Source: Planctomycetaceae bacterium
Lineage (GTDB): Bacteria; Planctomycetota; Planctomycetia; Planctomycetales; Planctomycetaceae
Direction: 5' to 3'
Length of the DNA stretch: 64,000 nt
NCBI GenBank assembly: GCA_029259845.1
Contig: JAJDEI010000299.1
Location: forward strand, 1 to 64,000
Shown piece after piece: positions 8,301 through 22,306 of the stretch (its first letter is position 1; the number at the start of each line of letters is the position of its first letter). The notes below the pieces were generated by a model that worked only from the letters and a program-made list of their open reading frames with translations, did not search any database and was not told the DNA's origin. The translations under genes were made by a program, and so were the position numbers.

Positions 8301-10883
8301 TTACTCGGCATCGGCGCGGGTGAGTTTCAGCAGCAGCCGCTGGGCGTCGCGGTAACGGGGGGCGTGTTCGAGTGATTGCAGGACGTGCCGTTTGGCCGGC
8401 TTAGTGTCCCCCACCGCCGCAAGATGTGCGGCGAGACGATAGTGGATCAGCGAGGGGTCATCGGGTGAGAGGGCCAGCAGCGAGCGGTACGCGGCGATCG
8501 CCGCCGCCGAGTCGGCGTTCTTTTCTGCCGCGATGGCCAGCGCCCGGTGCGGGTGTTTCGTCAACGGATTGACGCCCATCAGCCGCCGGGCGTTTTCCGC
8601 CAAAGCGTCAGTGTCGCTGCGAGCTTCGGCAAGTTCGATCAGTCGCAAGAACGTCTCGGTCGCGTCGGCATCAAGGGTTGCGTACTGCTGCAGCGATTTC
8701 CATTCGGCCTCCGCATCGCCCCTTCGGCGGGCGATGGCCGCGAGCCGGATCAGAGGGCTGTCATCGCCGACATGCTCCGGGTAAAGCTGATGCATCCGCT
8801 CCAGCGTTTGCCGGGCTTCGTCCCAGTTCTCGTTTTCGATCAGAACGTCTGCGAACGTCGTCAGCCCTTGATAGTTGTGCGAATGTGCGGCGACCCAGTT
8901 TCGGAGCAGGGTTTCGCTGTCATCGTCGGAGAGGATCTCCGACAGATCGGACGTTGACCAGTCGGCCTCCGGAGCAAGCGCCTCGGCGCGGCTGCGGGCG
9001 AAATCCACAAATGCCGACTCCAGTTGGGCCATTTCGACCGTGTGCCGCGGGAGCGTCTCGTTGACCGGCAGCCCGGCTGCGAGATCGTCCATCACGGCAA
9101 GCAGCGCGTCGAACCCATAGGTCTCGACCAGAAACTCGACGGCCAGAGACGACTGGAAATACGCGAACGAGATGCCGCCGGGGGAGTCCGGGTCGAGAAA
9201 GGCACTGCTCAGGTCGTGGATGGGCGTCAGGTGGCCGTCGAGGATTCGCTGTCGGTCGCGGGGCGTCATCGGTTGCCCCCAGCGTGGGTCGGCGAGCCGC
9301 TCTTCATAGACGGAAATTCCCTCGCTCAGCCAACGGGGCATGCGGTTGCGAGTCAATTGCAGCGTGACGACATGACAGAATTCGTGCCACAGCACCGACT
9401 CCCAGCTTGTGGGGTGCGCCGCCTGCGACGCCGGGCTGTTGGCGGTGATCACCTTGCCGAAGCAGACGCCCAGAAAACCGGGGATGCCCGGCATGCCGAA
9501 CGTCCGCACCTCGAAATCGGCCGGGTCGGGAAAGATTTCGACGGCGATCTGTTCCGACAGTTCGAGTCCGTACTTCTCACAGAGGTGCGACTTCGCCCGA
9601 TTCAACAGAGTGAGCACGCGTTGCCGGTAAACCTCCGCTTCGTGGGCCTCCATGCGGACGATGAACGATTCGTCTTCCAGGGTCGCGAACTGCTGCATCT
9701 CGTCACGGAGCGTCACCAGATTGTAGGCAGCGACGTCGTACGGATTGTCCTGAGAGACGGCCGCCGCAAGCTCCCAGCCTTCTTCGACGTTGCCGAGCCG
9801 CAGCAGATCCTCGGCCGCTTGCCGCCGCGCCGGGAGGTACGTCGCATCCAACGCCATCGCCCGCCGTTGTGCGGCGAGCCCCTCCTCGAACCGGTACTTC
9901 TGTGACAGCTCGCGGCCGATGAGAGAGTCGACGCGGGGATTGCCGGGCCACCCGTCGAGCGCCTGCTCACGGTGCGTCTGCTCGCCCTCCGGATCGTTCT
10001 GCAGATGCGAGATGGCAGCGAGGAAAGCGTGCGCTTCGTCGTGATGGGGATTGACAGAGAGCACTTTGCCCAACGTTTCTCGTGCGTCGTCGTAGCTCTC
10101 GCCGTCAATTTGCCGATCGGCGATGAGCAGCAAGGAAGGAATGTGCAGCGGATTGGCAGACAGAGCCGCCTGAAGGGCCTCAAGGGAACCTGCGGGGTCG
10201 CTGCCGCGGATCGCGACCGCAAGCCCGGACAACAGGTCGGCGTCGTCGGGGAATCTCACCAGCGCGTCGCGAAACGCCGAGGCGGCGAGACGGAAATCGT
10301 GTTTGTCGAGAGCCAGTTGTCCGATGGCCCATGCGGGCGACTTGCTGACGACGCTTGCCTGCTGGGCACGTTGAAAAAACGCCTTGAGCACAATCTTGGG
10401 ATCGAGCCCGATTTCAAGCGCGGCCTGTCCCAGGACGACGAGGTTCTCCGCATCGGAGTACCGCCACGGTGCGGCTTCTGCCAGTTTCAGAATCTCGCCG
10501 AGCATGCGTTCGGCCGATTCGCCGTCACCCGTGCGGCGATACGCCTCGCGCGCCAGCCAGCGCAGCTTGATGCTCGATGCGTGCCGCCGCAGCCCCCATT
10601 CCAACGTGGACCGCGCCGCTTGCCGCCGCCCGAGCGCGAGTTCCATTTTCGCCTTGAGCAGATGCCAACGATCGTTGTAGATGTTCCCTTCGAGGGCGGT
10701 CGCGGCCTCCTGAAGTGCGTCCTCGTACCGGCCCGCATCAGCGACACGCTGAGCCTGCGCAAGATCGGCGCCGTCTGTCGGCGTCGCATTCGTCAACAAC
10801 GCGCAAACGGCGACCACTGCCGCCGAACCGATCGGCGTGATGACATTGATCGCCGCGTCTCGGGAAGCGCCAAGCATGCGCAT
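8301..10883 (-). CDS. TPR-repeat protein with gluzincin metalloprotease domain
   Basis: An 860-residue protein, probably exported: a hydrophobic segment at residues 12-35 follows a short N-terminus. TPR-like helical pairs run from about residue 40 to 400 and again from about 660 to the end. Between them is a peptidase_MA-like domain with HEFCH (His at residue 500, bases 9371-9385) followed by RWLSEGISVYEE, the zinc-ligand Glu pattern of gluzincins. The architecture of TPR-protease-TPR is known in planctomycetes, but no substrate is established. It starts a minus-strand run with the DUF1080 and prpD genes, though gaps of 174 to 304 bases with repeats argue against one operon. Confidence 0.85.
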   Translation of the reverse strand: MRMLGASRDAAINVITPIGSAAVVAVCALLTNATPTDGADLAQAQRVADAGRYEDALQEAATALEGNIYNDRWHLLKAKMELALGRRQAARSTLEWGLRRHASSIKLRWLAREAYRRTGDGESAERMLGEILKLAEAAPWRYSDAENLVVLGQAALEIGLDPKIVLKAFFQRAQQASVVSKSPAWAIGQLALDKHDFRLAASAFRDALVRFPDDADLLSGLAVAIRGSDPAGSLEALQAALSANPLHIPSLLLIADRQIDGESYDDARETLGKVLSVNPHHDEAHAFLAAISHLQNDPEGEQTHREQALDGWPGNPRVDSLIGRELSQKYRFEEGLAAQRRAMALDATYLPARRQAAEDLLRLGNVEEGWELAAAVSQDNPYDVAAYNLVTLRDEMQQFATLEDESFIVRMEAHEAEVYRQRVLTLLNRAKSHLCEKYGLELSEQIAVEIFPDPADFEVRTFGMPGIPGFLGVCFGKVITANSPASQAAHPTSWESVLWHEFCHVVTLQLTRNRMPRWLSEGISVYEERLADPRWGQPMTPRDRQRILDGHLTPIHDLSSAFLDPDSPGGISFAYFQSSLAVEFLVETYGFDALLAVMDDLAAGLPVNETLPRHTVEMAQLESAFVDFARSRAEALAPEADWSTSDLSEILSDDDSETLLRNWVAAHSHNYQGLTTFADVLIENENWDEARQTLERMHQLYPEHVGDDSPLIRLAAIARRRGDAEAEWKSLQQYATLDADATETFLRLIELAEARSDTDALAENARRLMGVNPLTKHPHRALAIAAEKNADSAAAIAAYRSLLALSPDDPSLIHYRLAAHLAAVGDTKPAKRHVLQSLEHAPRYRDAQRLLLKLTRADAE

Positions 10884-11137
10884 GTCCGCCTGCCTTGCCG
10901 GAAATGATTCGACTCGGAGCGAATTCGACCTGAGTCGGCCCGTGGGCGAATTCTGCCGCTGTCCCTAATTGTCGAGAAACCGCACGCGCAAGACAACTGC
11001 GACGCGATACCGATCTCTCAAAACAGAAGCCCATCCCTCAGCGACGAAACGTTCCCAACCCGCCTCGTTGTCCGCGCCGTGAGGCATATTGGAAAACTGC
11101 GCCACGGTCCAACGAATGCGCAACGAGTGCAACCATT
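10884..11137. other. gap between divergent genes, no gene seen
   Basis: Together with the R2 repeat to its right this forms the divergent region between the TPR protease gene and glgC. No coding frame is convincing. Promoters for both genes should lie here but no clear -35/-10 pair was identified. Confidence 0.5.
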
Positions 11138-11295
11138 CAATGGTGGTGCTCTCTCATTTCCGGGCGGCTGGGGCGATGTTGAGGCTGCGGAAGCGTGTCC
11201 CCAGTCCGAACACTCGGGCGGTGGGGCGGTTCGTTCACTGTTCTCGGCCCCAGAGTTCCGTGCGGCTTACCAACCATCGATCTCGGATCGCCCTG
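11138..11295. repeat. dispersed repeat R2, copy 1
   Basis: About 155 bases that match 32504-32660 in the same orientation. Shared blocks include ATGGTGGTGCT at the start, CTCATTTCCG, GTTGAGG(C/T), CCCCAGAGTTCCG and a closing GATCGCCC. It lies 226 bases upstream of the glgC start. Confidence 0.8.
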
Positions 11296-11520
11296 CCACC
11301 CGCCATTCCGTCAAATCAGGGCCCCGAGCGTCAGCGACGGGATGATTTTAATCGGCCTCATTGTCCACGGCCAAACGGATGCTCGACGAGTGTCTGGCAC
11401 ACGCTGGGCGAGGAGTGGTGCGAATGATAGGATGGCCATCACAGAACATCGTCTGGCGGTTCCCCGTGATCACGTCGGAGTGTTCGTGGGGAGTGATTCT
11501 CGAAAGGCCCGGAGGGCTTG

Positions 11521-12765
<1,245 letters not shown>

Positions 12766-13100
12766 GGGAATCGCCCACAGGGACGGCTCCGTTTCGCAGT
12801 CTTGTCACACGTCTACGGGGTTCTCCCGGCCCCCAACCGGGAATAGCGCCGTCTCATGCCCCCCACTTTGACGCCGAGCCGAACTCAGGGGTATAGTTAC
12901 AGAAACTTTCCTGAGACTGGCGCGACAGTTGCTGAGAGTCCGTTATGTCCTGAATGCGGGTCTGACGGGCTCACAAACCGTGTCTGCTTCCACTGAGCGG
13001 CGGCGCGGCGTGCGGCATCCCTGCCCGGGCGGGCATTCCAGCAGGGCGCCGGCAGTCGTTCCGGAGACTTTTGTTCACATCCTGTCTTGATCGAATTGTA
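12766..13100. other. intergenic stretch, no gene seen
   Basis: About 335 bases between glgC and the kinase gene. No convincing coding frame, RNA gene or repeat was found. A promoter for the kinase probably lies here but no strong -35/-10 pair stands out. Confidence 0.5.
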
Positions 13101-16949
<3,849 letters not shown>

Positions 16950-16960
16950 CGTCCGGTCGC

Positions 16961-19900
16961 TCAAACGCGCTCGATTGAGATGTGAACATTCGACTCGCCG
17001 ATCCCTACCAGTCGCGCATCGCTCTGCGGACCGGTCGTCCGCTGCAGTTCGTCTGCCAGTGTTTCGGCTTGAATGTAGTTGGCCCATTCCTCGACTGATT
17101 TCTTCGCCTCAGCGTCGTTGGGGGCATAGGTAATTCGAATGCGGTCGGTGATCTCCAACCCGGCGTCCTTGCGCAACTGCTGGACATGCCGCACGAAGTC
17201 GCGGGCCATGCCTTCACGGATCAATTCCGGCGTGAGGGACCGCGACAGCGCAACCTGAATGCCTCCCTCATCGCCACTCGCCCAGTCGCTCGCCTGCTGA
17301 GTAGTCGCGAGGACGTCATCCGGTTCGAGCGTCACCTCTTCGCCGCCGAGCGTGAGGGTCACCGGCTCGCCGTTTCGCAGCGGTGCCAGAACAGCCCCGT
17401 CCACCTCGGGCAACTCCTTGCGAATCACCCCCAGCAATTTCCCGTACTTGGGCCCCAGCGTCTTCAAGTTCGGCTTGAACGAGTAGCTGACCAACTCATC
17501 CAGACTTTCGGCACGCACGACCAACTTGACGTTGAGTTCGTCGGCGATGAGGTCCGCGTACTCCTCCAGCATCTTTGCGTCCGCAGCATCCGCACACGCA
17601 AATCGCAGTTCGGCGAGCGGTTGTCGCACCCGCAGTGCGGCGTTCTCCCGCAGCCGGTGTCCCAGTCGCACGAGTTTCTGCACCAGCGCGGCGCGGTGGT
17701 TGAGGTCGAGGTCCAGTTTCGCCGCATCGACGACCGGATAGTCGCACAGATGCACAGACTCGAACGCAAGCCCAAGCCCAGGGGTTGCAACCCCTGGACT
17801 TGGCCCCACCACCAGGTTCTGATACATCCGCTCAGCCAGAAACGGCACGCACGGTGCCAGTAGCTTGGCGAACGTCACGAGCACTTCGTACAAAGTCTGA
17901 TAGGCCGCCAGTTTGTCGGTGTCGTTCGCATCCTTCGACCGCCAGAACCGCCGCCGATTGCGGCGGATGTACCAGTTGGACAGATCGTCGATGAACGCGG
18001 CTGCCGCCTGCATGAAGCGGGCCACATCGAACTCCTGAAACGACTCGTGAGCCGTGCCGGTCAACTCCTGCAGCCGGGAGAGGATCCAGCAGTCGATTTC
18101 CGGTCGCTCGTCGAGCGGCACTTGCTCCAGCGTGGGGTCGAATTCGTCAGCGACTGCGTAGTTCACGAAGAACGCATAGCTGTTCCACAGCGGGATCAGC
18201 ACTTGCCGGCGAATCTCATCGGCCGGTTTGCTGGTGACTTGACAGGTGGTCAGCCCCTCTTTCGTCTCGGTGATCGGACCATCGGGGGTCGAGAGTTCGA
18301 CCGGTTCGTCGGGATGCCGCGTGCCGAAGCGGAGATCGCTCGCCGGGTTCTGGGCGAGGTACATCCACCGCAGCGTGTCGACGCCGACCTGCTCAGCCGC
18401 CTCTTCGAACCAGATGGCCGTGCCGTCGCTTTTGTGCATCGGCTGACCTTGCTCGTCCATCACCAGCCGGTGCCCCAGCAGCGTTTTGAACGGCCGCTTC
18501 TCGTTCGGGTCGTCCGTCTCGTCGTACCGCATCATCGTGGAAAGCGCGAGCAGCGAGTAAAACCAGTTGCGAAACTGGCCCGGGAAGCACTCGGTCACGA
18601 AGTCCGCCGGGAACCACTTGGCCCATTCGTCGCGGTCATGGTTGTAGTGCATCGTCGAGAACGGCGTGATGCCCGCATCGAGCCACGGGTTGCCGACGTC
18701 CTCCACCCGCGTGAGGACGGCTCCCGTTTTCTGACTCTTGATCTTGACCGCATCGATCCACGGACGGTGCGGCGTGTGCCCTTCAAACTCGTCCCAGCCC
18801 TCGACCGCCCGCTCCTTGAGCTCCGCCAGCGAGCCGATGACCTCGAAGTCAGTCGGATCGTCCGGGTTGACCCAGATGGGCAGCGCCAGTCCCCAGAAGC
18901 GCTTCTTGGAGATCATCCAGTCCCGCATCATCGAGAGCCACTCGACCTCCCGCTCCTGTCCCTGCACCGACTCCGGCAGCCACTCGATACACCGCGTGAC
19001 CTCTTTGATTTCCTCCCGCCAGTCCATGTTGATGAACCACTCATCGACCAGCCGAAAGACCAGTTCCTCCCCCGTCCGCCAACAGTGCGGATAAACGTGC
19101 GGATACGTCTCGACGGCAACGAGGAGGCCCTTGCGCTTCAACTCCTCGAACACCAGATCAGCCGTCTCCGGATCGACTGCCTTCCGCCCGGTAAATGGCC
19201 CGAATCCCTCGCCGAACGAGCCGTCTTCTTTGAGAGGTGCGACGAGCACTCGCGCTTTCTTTAGGCCAATTCGATAATCAATATCGCCACATCCTGGCGC
19301 GATATGAACAATACCTGTTCCTTCGCCGGCGACGACATTCGGATTGCCTTTCGAGTCACGGTCACCGTCCAAGACTGAGTGACACTCAGCCCCAGTTCGT
19401 GCGGGAAGTCCACCGAGATCTTCGTGGAGCCGGTCGAATAGGCTCTTCGCGAGTAGCTTTGTGTGCCGAAGAACCTCCTTGCTAGGCGAACCATGTGACT
19501 CCCCACTGGTGATGGAGATGAGTTGTTGCCACGGATCTGAATCCGCGATCTCCATCCCCAAATCACGAACAGCGTAATCAAGCTGTTTAAACGTTTTGAT
19601 CCTGTGGAATGCAAGGTTATTGCGGATGATCTCGACGCTCTCTCCGGCTGTCATCAATCCCGCAAGGTGGAAAAGGCATTGATCCAGGAAGCTACGCCAC
19701 TCCTCATCGCTAATGGAGGAATCTTCCAGTACTGTCAACGCACCAATTTGAGAGCGTGCATAATCTCGACCAGCTCCTGGTTCATGAAACCATCGTTTTT
19801 CCAATAGTTCGACAAGCTGGCTCTTCTGCTCGTGATGTCCGCCACGACTGCGCTGGGCCGCCAGGTCGTCAAACGGTCCCGCGTAGCGCCAGCCGATCAT

Positions 19901-21019
19901 GTCTTCGCCTTTGATGACGCCGTCGATCTCGTAGCCTCCCTGTTCCTTGAATATCTGGGCGATCGTCTTCAGTTTGCCGAGGCCGTCGGGCCACGGCCAT
20001 TCCGGGCGACCGAAGCCTTCCTTGTGCTCCCGCTCCAGCCGTTTGCAGTCGAGGTTGTCCTTGGCGAAATAGTAGTACGCCAGCTCCTCATCGCCGCGAA
20101 TCTGTGCCTTGACCCGCACGTACTCGAGATCCGGATTCACCGCCGCCGCCACGTTCGACGTGAGCGTCCACGGTGTCGTCGTCCAGACCAAAAGGTACTC
20201 CGCGAGTCCTCCGCGTCTCCGCGTCTCCGCGGTTTTCCCGTCACCCTCGATCAACGGAAACCGCACGAAGCACGAACGGTGCGTTGTCAGCTTGCGGCCG
20301 TCGGCGATCTCCATTTGTGAGTACGCACTCCCCGCGCGGCCTCCCCACGGCATGACGTCGTGACCGAGGTAAATCTTGCCGCGCTGGTAGCACTTCTTGA
20401 GGAACGTCCAGATCGTTTCGTTGTTCTCCGTCGAGAACGTGAAGTAGCTGCCGCCCCACTCCGGATTGCCCAGTTGCGCGGTCAGTTCCTCCGCCGTGCC
20501 GCTGACGGTTCGGCCCTTGGGGGTTTGCAGCGTGATCGTGTCGTCCGAGCCGATCGACTCGGCCAGTTTGCGGAGTTCGTCTGGGTCGTCCCATTCCATC
20601 CAGTAGCCGAGCCGGACCGACTGCTCCGTCTGCCGCGCTGCGAAGCGGAGCACGCGCTGTTTGCAGGCGCGGACGAACTTGTCGATCCCCTCCTCGACAA
20701 TGGCCGTCTTCGTGCCCAGCCCCAGCTCTTTCTCGACCTCGACTTCGACCCATAGCCCCTGGCAGTCGAAGCCGTTTTGGTACCGCAGCTCGTGCCCGGT
20801 CATCGCGAAGTAGCGCTGGAAGGCATCCTTGTACGTCCGCCCCCACGCATGGTGCACGCCCATAGGGTTATTGGCGGTGATCGGCCCGTCCAGAAACGAC
20901 CAGCGCGGCCCGCCGGCGTTCTTTTCGAGCCGTTGGCGGAACACGTCGCGCTCCCGCCACAAACGGAGCATCTCGTGCTCGCCTTCGATGAACCGAGCCT
21001 CGTCTACCTTCTGAAACAT
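16961..21019 (-). CDS. ileS: isoleucyl-tRNA synthetase with large insertion
   Basis: A class I synthetase charging tRNA-Ile. GVHHAWGRT (residues 54-62) stands for the HIGH motif and MHKSDGT (861-867) for KMSKS. The editing domain keeps the Thr-rich TTTPWTL (280-286) and VHIAPGCGD near 571. The C-terminal anticodon-binding region and tail are present. At 1352 residues it is roughly 200-300 longer than I expect for long-type IleS. The excess includes a block at about residues 390-545 inside the editing domain, whose DNA (19387-19852) is visibly AT-richer. Two short insertions coincide with repeats: AETRRRGG (264-271) and PSPGVATPG near residue 1075. The cysteines usual at the MPWCPRCG site are replaced (MPWGGRAG). 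Essential gene; enzyme call is sure, insertion origin is inference. Confidence 0.93.
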   Translation of the reverse strand: MFQKVDEARFIEGEHEMLRLWRERDVFRQRLEKNAGGPRWSFLDGPITANNPMGVHHAWGRTYKDAFQRYFAMTGHELRYQNGFDCQGLWVEVEVEKELGLGTKTAIVEEGIDKFVRACKQRVLRFAARQTEQSVRLGYWMEWDDPDELRKLAESIGSDDTITLQTPKGRTVSGTAEELTAQLGNPEWGGSYFTFSTENNETIWTFLKKCYQRGKIYLGHDVMPWGGRAGSAYSQMEIADGRKLTTHRSCFVRFPLIEGDGKTAETRRRGGLAEYLLVWTTTPWTLTSNVAAAVNPDLEYVRVKAQIRGDEELAYYYFAKDNLDCKRLEREHKEGFGRPEWPWPDGLGKLKTIAQIFKEQGGYEIDGVIKGEDMIGWRYAGPFDDLAAQRSRGGHHEQKSQLVELLEKRWFHEPGAGRDYARSQIGALTVLEDSSISDEEWRSFLDQCLFHLAGLMTAGESVEIIRNNLAFHRIKTFKQLDYAVRDLGMEIADSDPWQQLISITSGESHGSPSKEVLRHTKLLAKSLFDRLHEDLGGLPARTGAECHSVLDGDRDSKGNPNVVAGEGTGIVHIAPGCGDIDYRIGLKKARVLVAPLKEDGSFGEGFGPFTGRKAVDPETADLVFEELKRKGLLVAVETYPHVYPHCWRTGEELVFRLVDEWFINMDWREEIKEVTRCIEWLPESVQGQEREVEWLSMMRDWMISKKRFWGLALPIWVNPDDPTDFEVIGSLAELKERAVEGWDEFEGHTPHRPWIDAVKIKSQKTGAVLTRVEDVGNPWLDAGITPFSTMHYNHDRDEWAKWFPADFVTECFPGQFRNWFYSLLALSTMMRYDETDDPNEKRPFKTLLGHRLVMDEQGQPMHKSDGTAIWFEEAAEQVGVDTLRWMYLAQNPASDLRFGTRHPDEPVELSTPDGPITETKEGLTTCQVTSKPADEIRRQVLIPLWNSYAFFVNYAVADEFDPTLEQVPLDERPEIDCWILSRLQELTGTAHESFQEFDVARFMQAAAAFIDDLSNWYIRRNRRRFWRSKDANDTDKLAAYQTLYEVLVTFAKLLAPCVPFLAERMYQNLVVGPSPGVATPGLGLAFESVHLCDYPVVDAAKLDLDLNHRAALVQKLVRLGHRLRENAALRVRQPLAELRFACADAADAKMLEEYADLIADELNVKLVVRAESLDELVSYSFKPNLKTLGPKYGKLLGVIRKELPEVDGAVLAPLRNGEPVTLTLGGEEVTLEPDDVLATTQQASDWASGDEGGIQVALSRSLTPELIREGMARDFVRHVQQLRKDAGLEITDRIRITYAPNDAEAKKSVEEWANYIQAETLADELQRTTGPQSDARLVGIGESNVHISIERV
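17778..17797. repeat. 20-bp perfect palindrome inside ileS
   Basis: A perfect 10+10 palindrome (left half CCAGGGGTTG) lies in frame within ileS. It encodes Pro-Gly-Val-Ala-Thr-Pro-Gly, which looks foreign between NLVVG and the ESVHLCDYP segment. Confidence 0.85.
20202..20236. repeat. CCGCGTCT short tandem repeat inside ileS
   Basis: Tandem copies of an 8-base unit (CTCCGCGT type) lie in frame in ileS and give the residues AETRRRGG. The unit resembles a filler repeat I have seen between bacterial genes; here it extends the editing domain. Confidence 0.7.
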
Positions 21020-21515
21020 GAGCCGTTCCGTCCCTTGCGTTCGTCAATCAGTCGAAAGGGCATGATCGAAGGGGACCAGCCGCCGGTCAAGCCCCCCGCC
21101 CAACAAAGCGCAGGGAAGACACAGCCCCCACAAACAAAGCACGCCGGCTTCACCTGGGTGAAACCGGCGACGCTCGAAATGCGCGCAACGGAAGTGCGCC
21201 AGTGTAATAGGAAGGAATCCTCCAGAGATGCAGCCGAACAACTGCCGATTGACGCCAAACGCTGCGGCCGCATGGGGCCGTGTCGTTCCGGACGTCTGGG
21301 AGAAGCAAAAGTAAGCTACCCTACATCGAGCCAAAAAGCAACGGCCGTCTAAGAAGAAAGCGAAGCCAAAGGCGGCATGATTTCCTGAGAAATCATCGGG
21401 CGTTGCGGGTCCTTTCTGATCGCTCGGACGGCGCGCCGTAGCCTTGCTTGGCGCGCTTTCTTGTCCACACGACACGAATTGTTGAACCACCACCGCCACA
21501 CTGGCAAGGAAGCCG
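21020..21515. other. left flank of the accessory island, no gene seen
   Basis: About 500 bases upstream of ileS and left of the phage cassette. A short lysine-rich frame (bases about 21316-21379, ending KKKAKPKAA) could be the tail of a lost gene but has no start. The ileS promoter should lie here. No attachment repeat shared with the right end of the island was recognised. Confidence 0.45.
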
Positions 21516-21785
21516 ATGGGTTCCGCTCTGCTGTGCTCTGAATGCGGAGGCGAGACGAAGGTCATCCGCACAGAGGCGGCCTGTGGCGGGGTGCGTCGGC
21601 GGCGTGAGTGTGCCGGGTGCAGAAATCGCGTCACCACAATCGAGCGCCCCATCAATGAACCGGCGCAACCGCTCGATGTAGCGGTTGAAGCCGGTTTTTC
21701 TATCGCCCAATTTCTCCGGGAATCCGGACTCTCACTCGAGCGGTCTGGCTCAGATCAGCCGGATCGTGCGAACCTCGACTCGTGA
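21516..21785 (+). CDS. small zinc-ribbon protein, NrdR-like N-terminus
   Basis: An 89-residue protein with two Cys pairs, C7-x2-C10 and C32-x2-C35, separated by a basic stretch, VRRRRECAGC. This matches the zinc ribbon of the NrdR repressor (which has IRRRREC-like sequence) without the ATP-cone domain that follows in NrdR. Such short ribbons occur in phages, where they may bind DNA. AAGGA lies 5 bases before the ATG. It overlaps the next gene by 4 bases (GTGA), so the two are probably co-translated. Function is not known; only the ribbon is clear. Confidence 0.65.
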   Translation: MGSALLCSECGGETKVIRTEAACGGVRRRRECAGCRNRVTTIERPINEPAQPLDVAVEAGFSIAQFLRESGLSLERSGSDQPDRANLDS

Positions 21786-22306
21786 GCAAGCCCATGAACA
21801 ACGACAAAACCACCATCGAACAAGCGCTGCTGGAAGAAGGCGAGCCGTTCGCGGCCGCCAAGCGGGAACGCTTCTGGACCAATGCGGGACTCAAACTCCC
21901 GCTCTATCCCGTCGGCAGCGACGCGGTCCTGGCGATGGTCGACGGCAATGGCTACGTCTGCGATCGCGGGCTGCTGTTGGAGCTGCTGGACAACGGCACC
22001 ATTCCCGTGGTCCGTGAAAGCGACGCGCCTCGCTGGTCAGCTCTCAACTGCTTCCACCTGCTCTGCCAACTCGAAGGCCGGCGGCGGTGGAAACCGTTTT
22101 CCACGATGCATCGCTTTAAGTTCAATGCGGCCGAACTCGCCCAGCTCGATGCGGAAGCGGTCGGCCGAGCGACCTGTTTCGACGACCTCGAACAGTTCGA
22201 CGTCGAATCGCTGCTGATCTTCATGCAAGACGCGAATGACCAGTCCGTCCGCGAAACGCTCCGTGTGGCCGTCATCGCCAAACTCAAACAAGCCGGGGCG
22301 CTGTGA
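21782..22306 (+). CDS. hypothetical protein of the phage cassette
   Basis: A 174-residue protein without a motif I recognise. It begins with GTG overlapping the zinc-ribbon stop; an ATG at 21794 is an alternative start. The sequence is soluble, acidic, with helix-rich ends and two short phrases, FNAAELAQLDAEA and FDDLEQFDVESLLIF, suggesting an adaptor or chaperone rather than an enzyme. Its stop overlaps the GTG of the capsid/protease gene, so it belongs to one transcriptional unit of head genes. A head-assembly role is guessed from position only. Confidence 0.6.
   Translation: MSKPMNNDKTTIEQALLEEGEPFAAAKRERFWTNAGLKLPLYPVGSDAVLAMVDGNGYVCDRGLLLELLDNGTIPVVRESDAPRWSALNCFHLLCQLEGRRRWKPFSTMHRFKFNAAELAQLDAEAVGRATCFDDLEQFDVESLLIFMQDANDQSVRETLRVAVIAKLKQAGAL

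Noticed and set aside
21316-21379. Lysine-rich tail-like frame upstream of the phage cassette.
   Set aside because: Too short, no start; might be a remnant but not provable.
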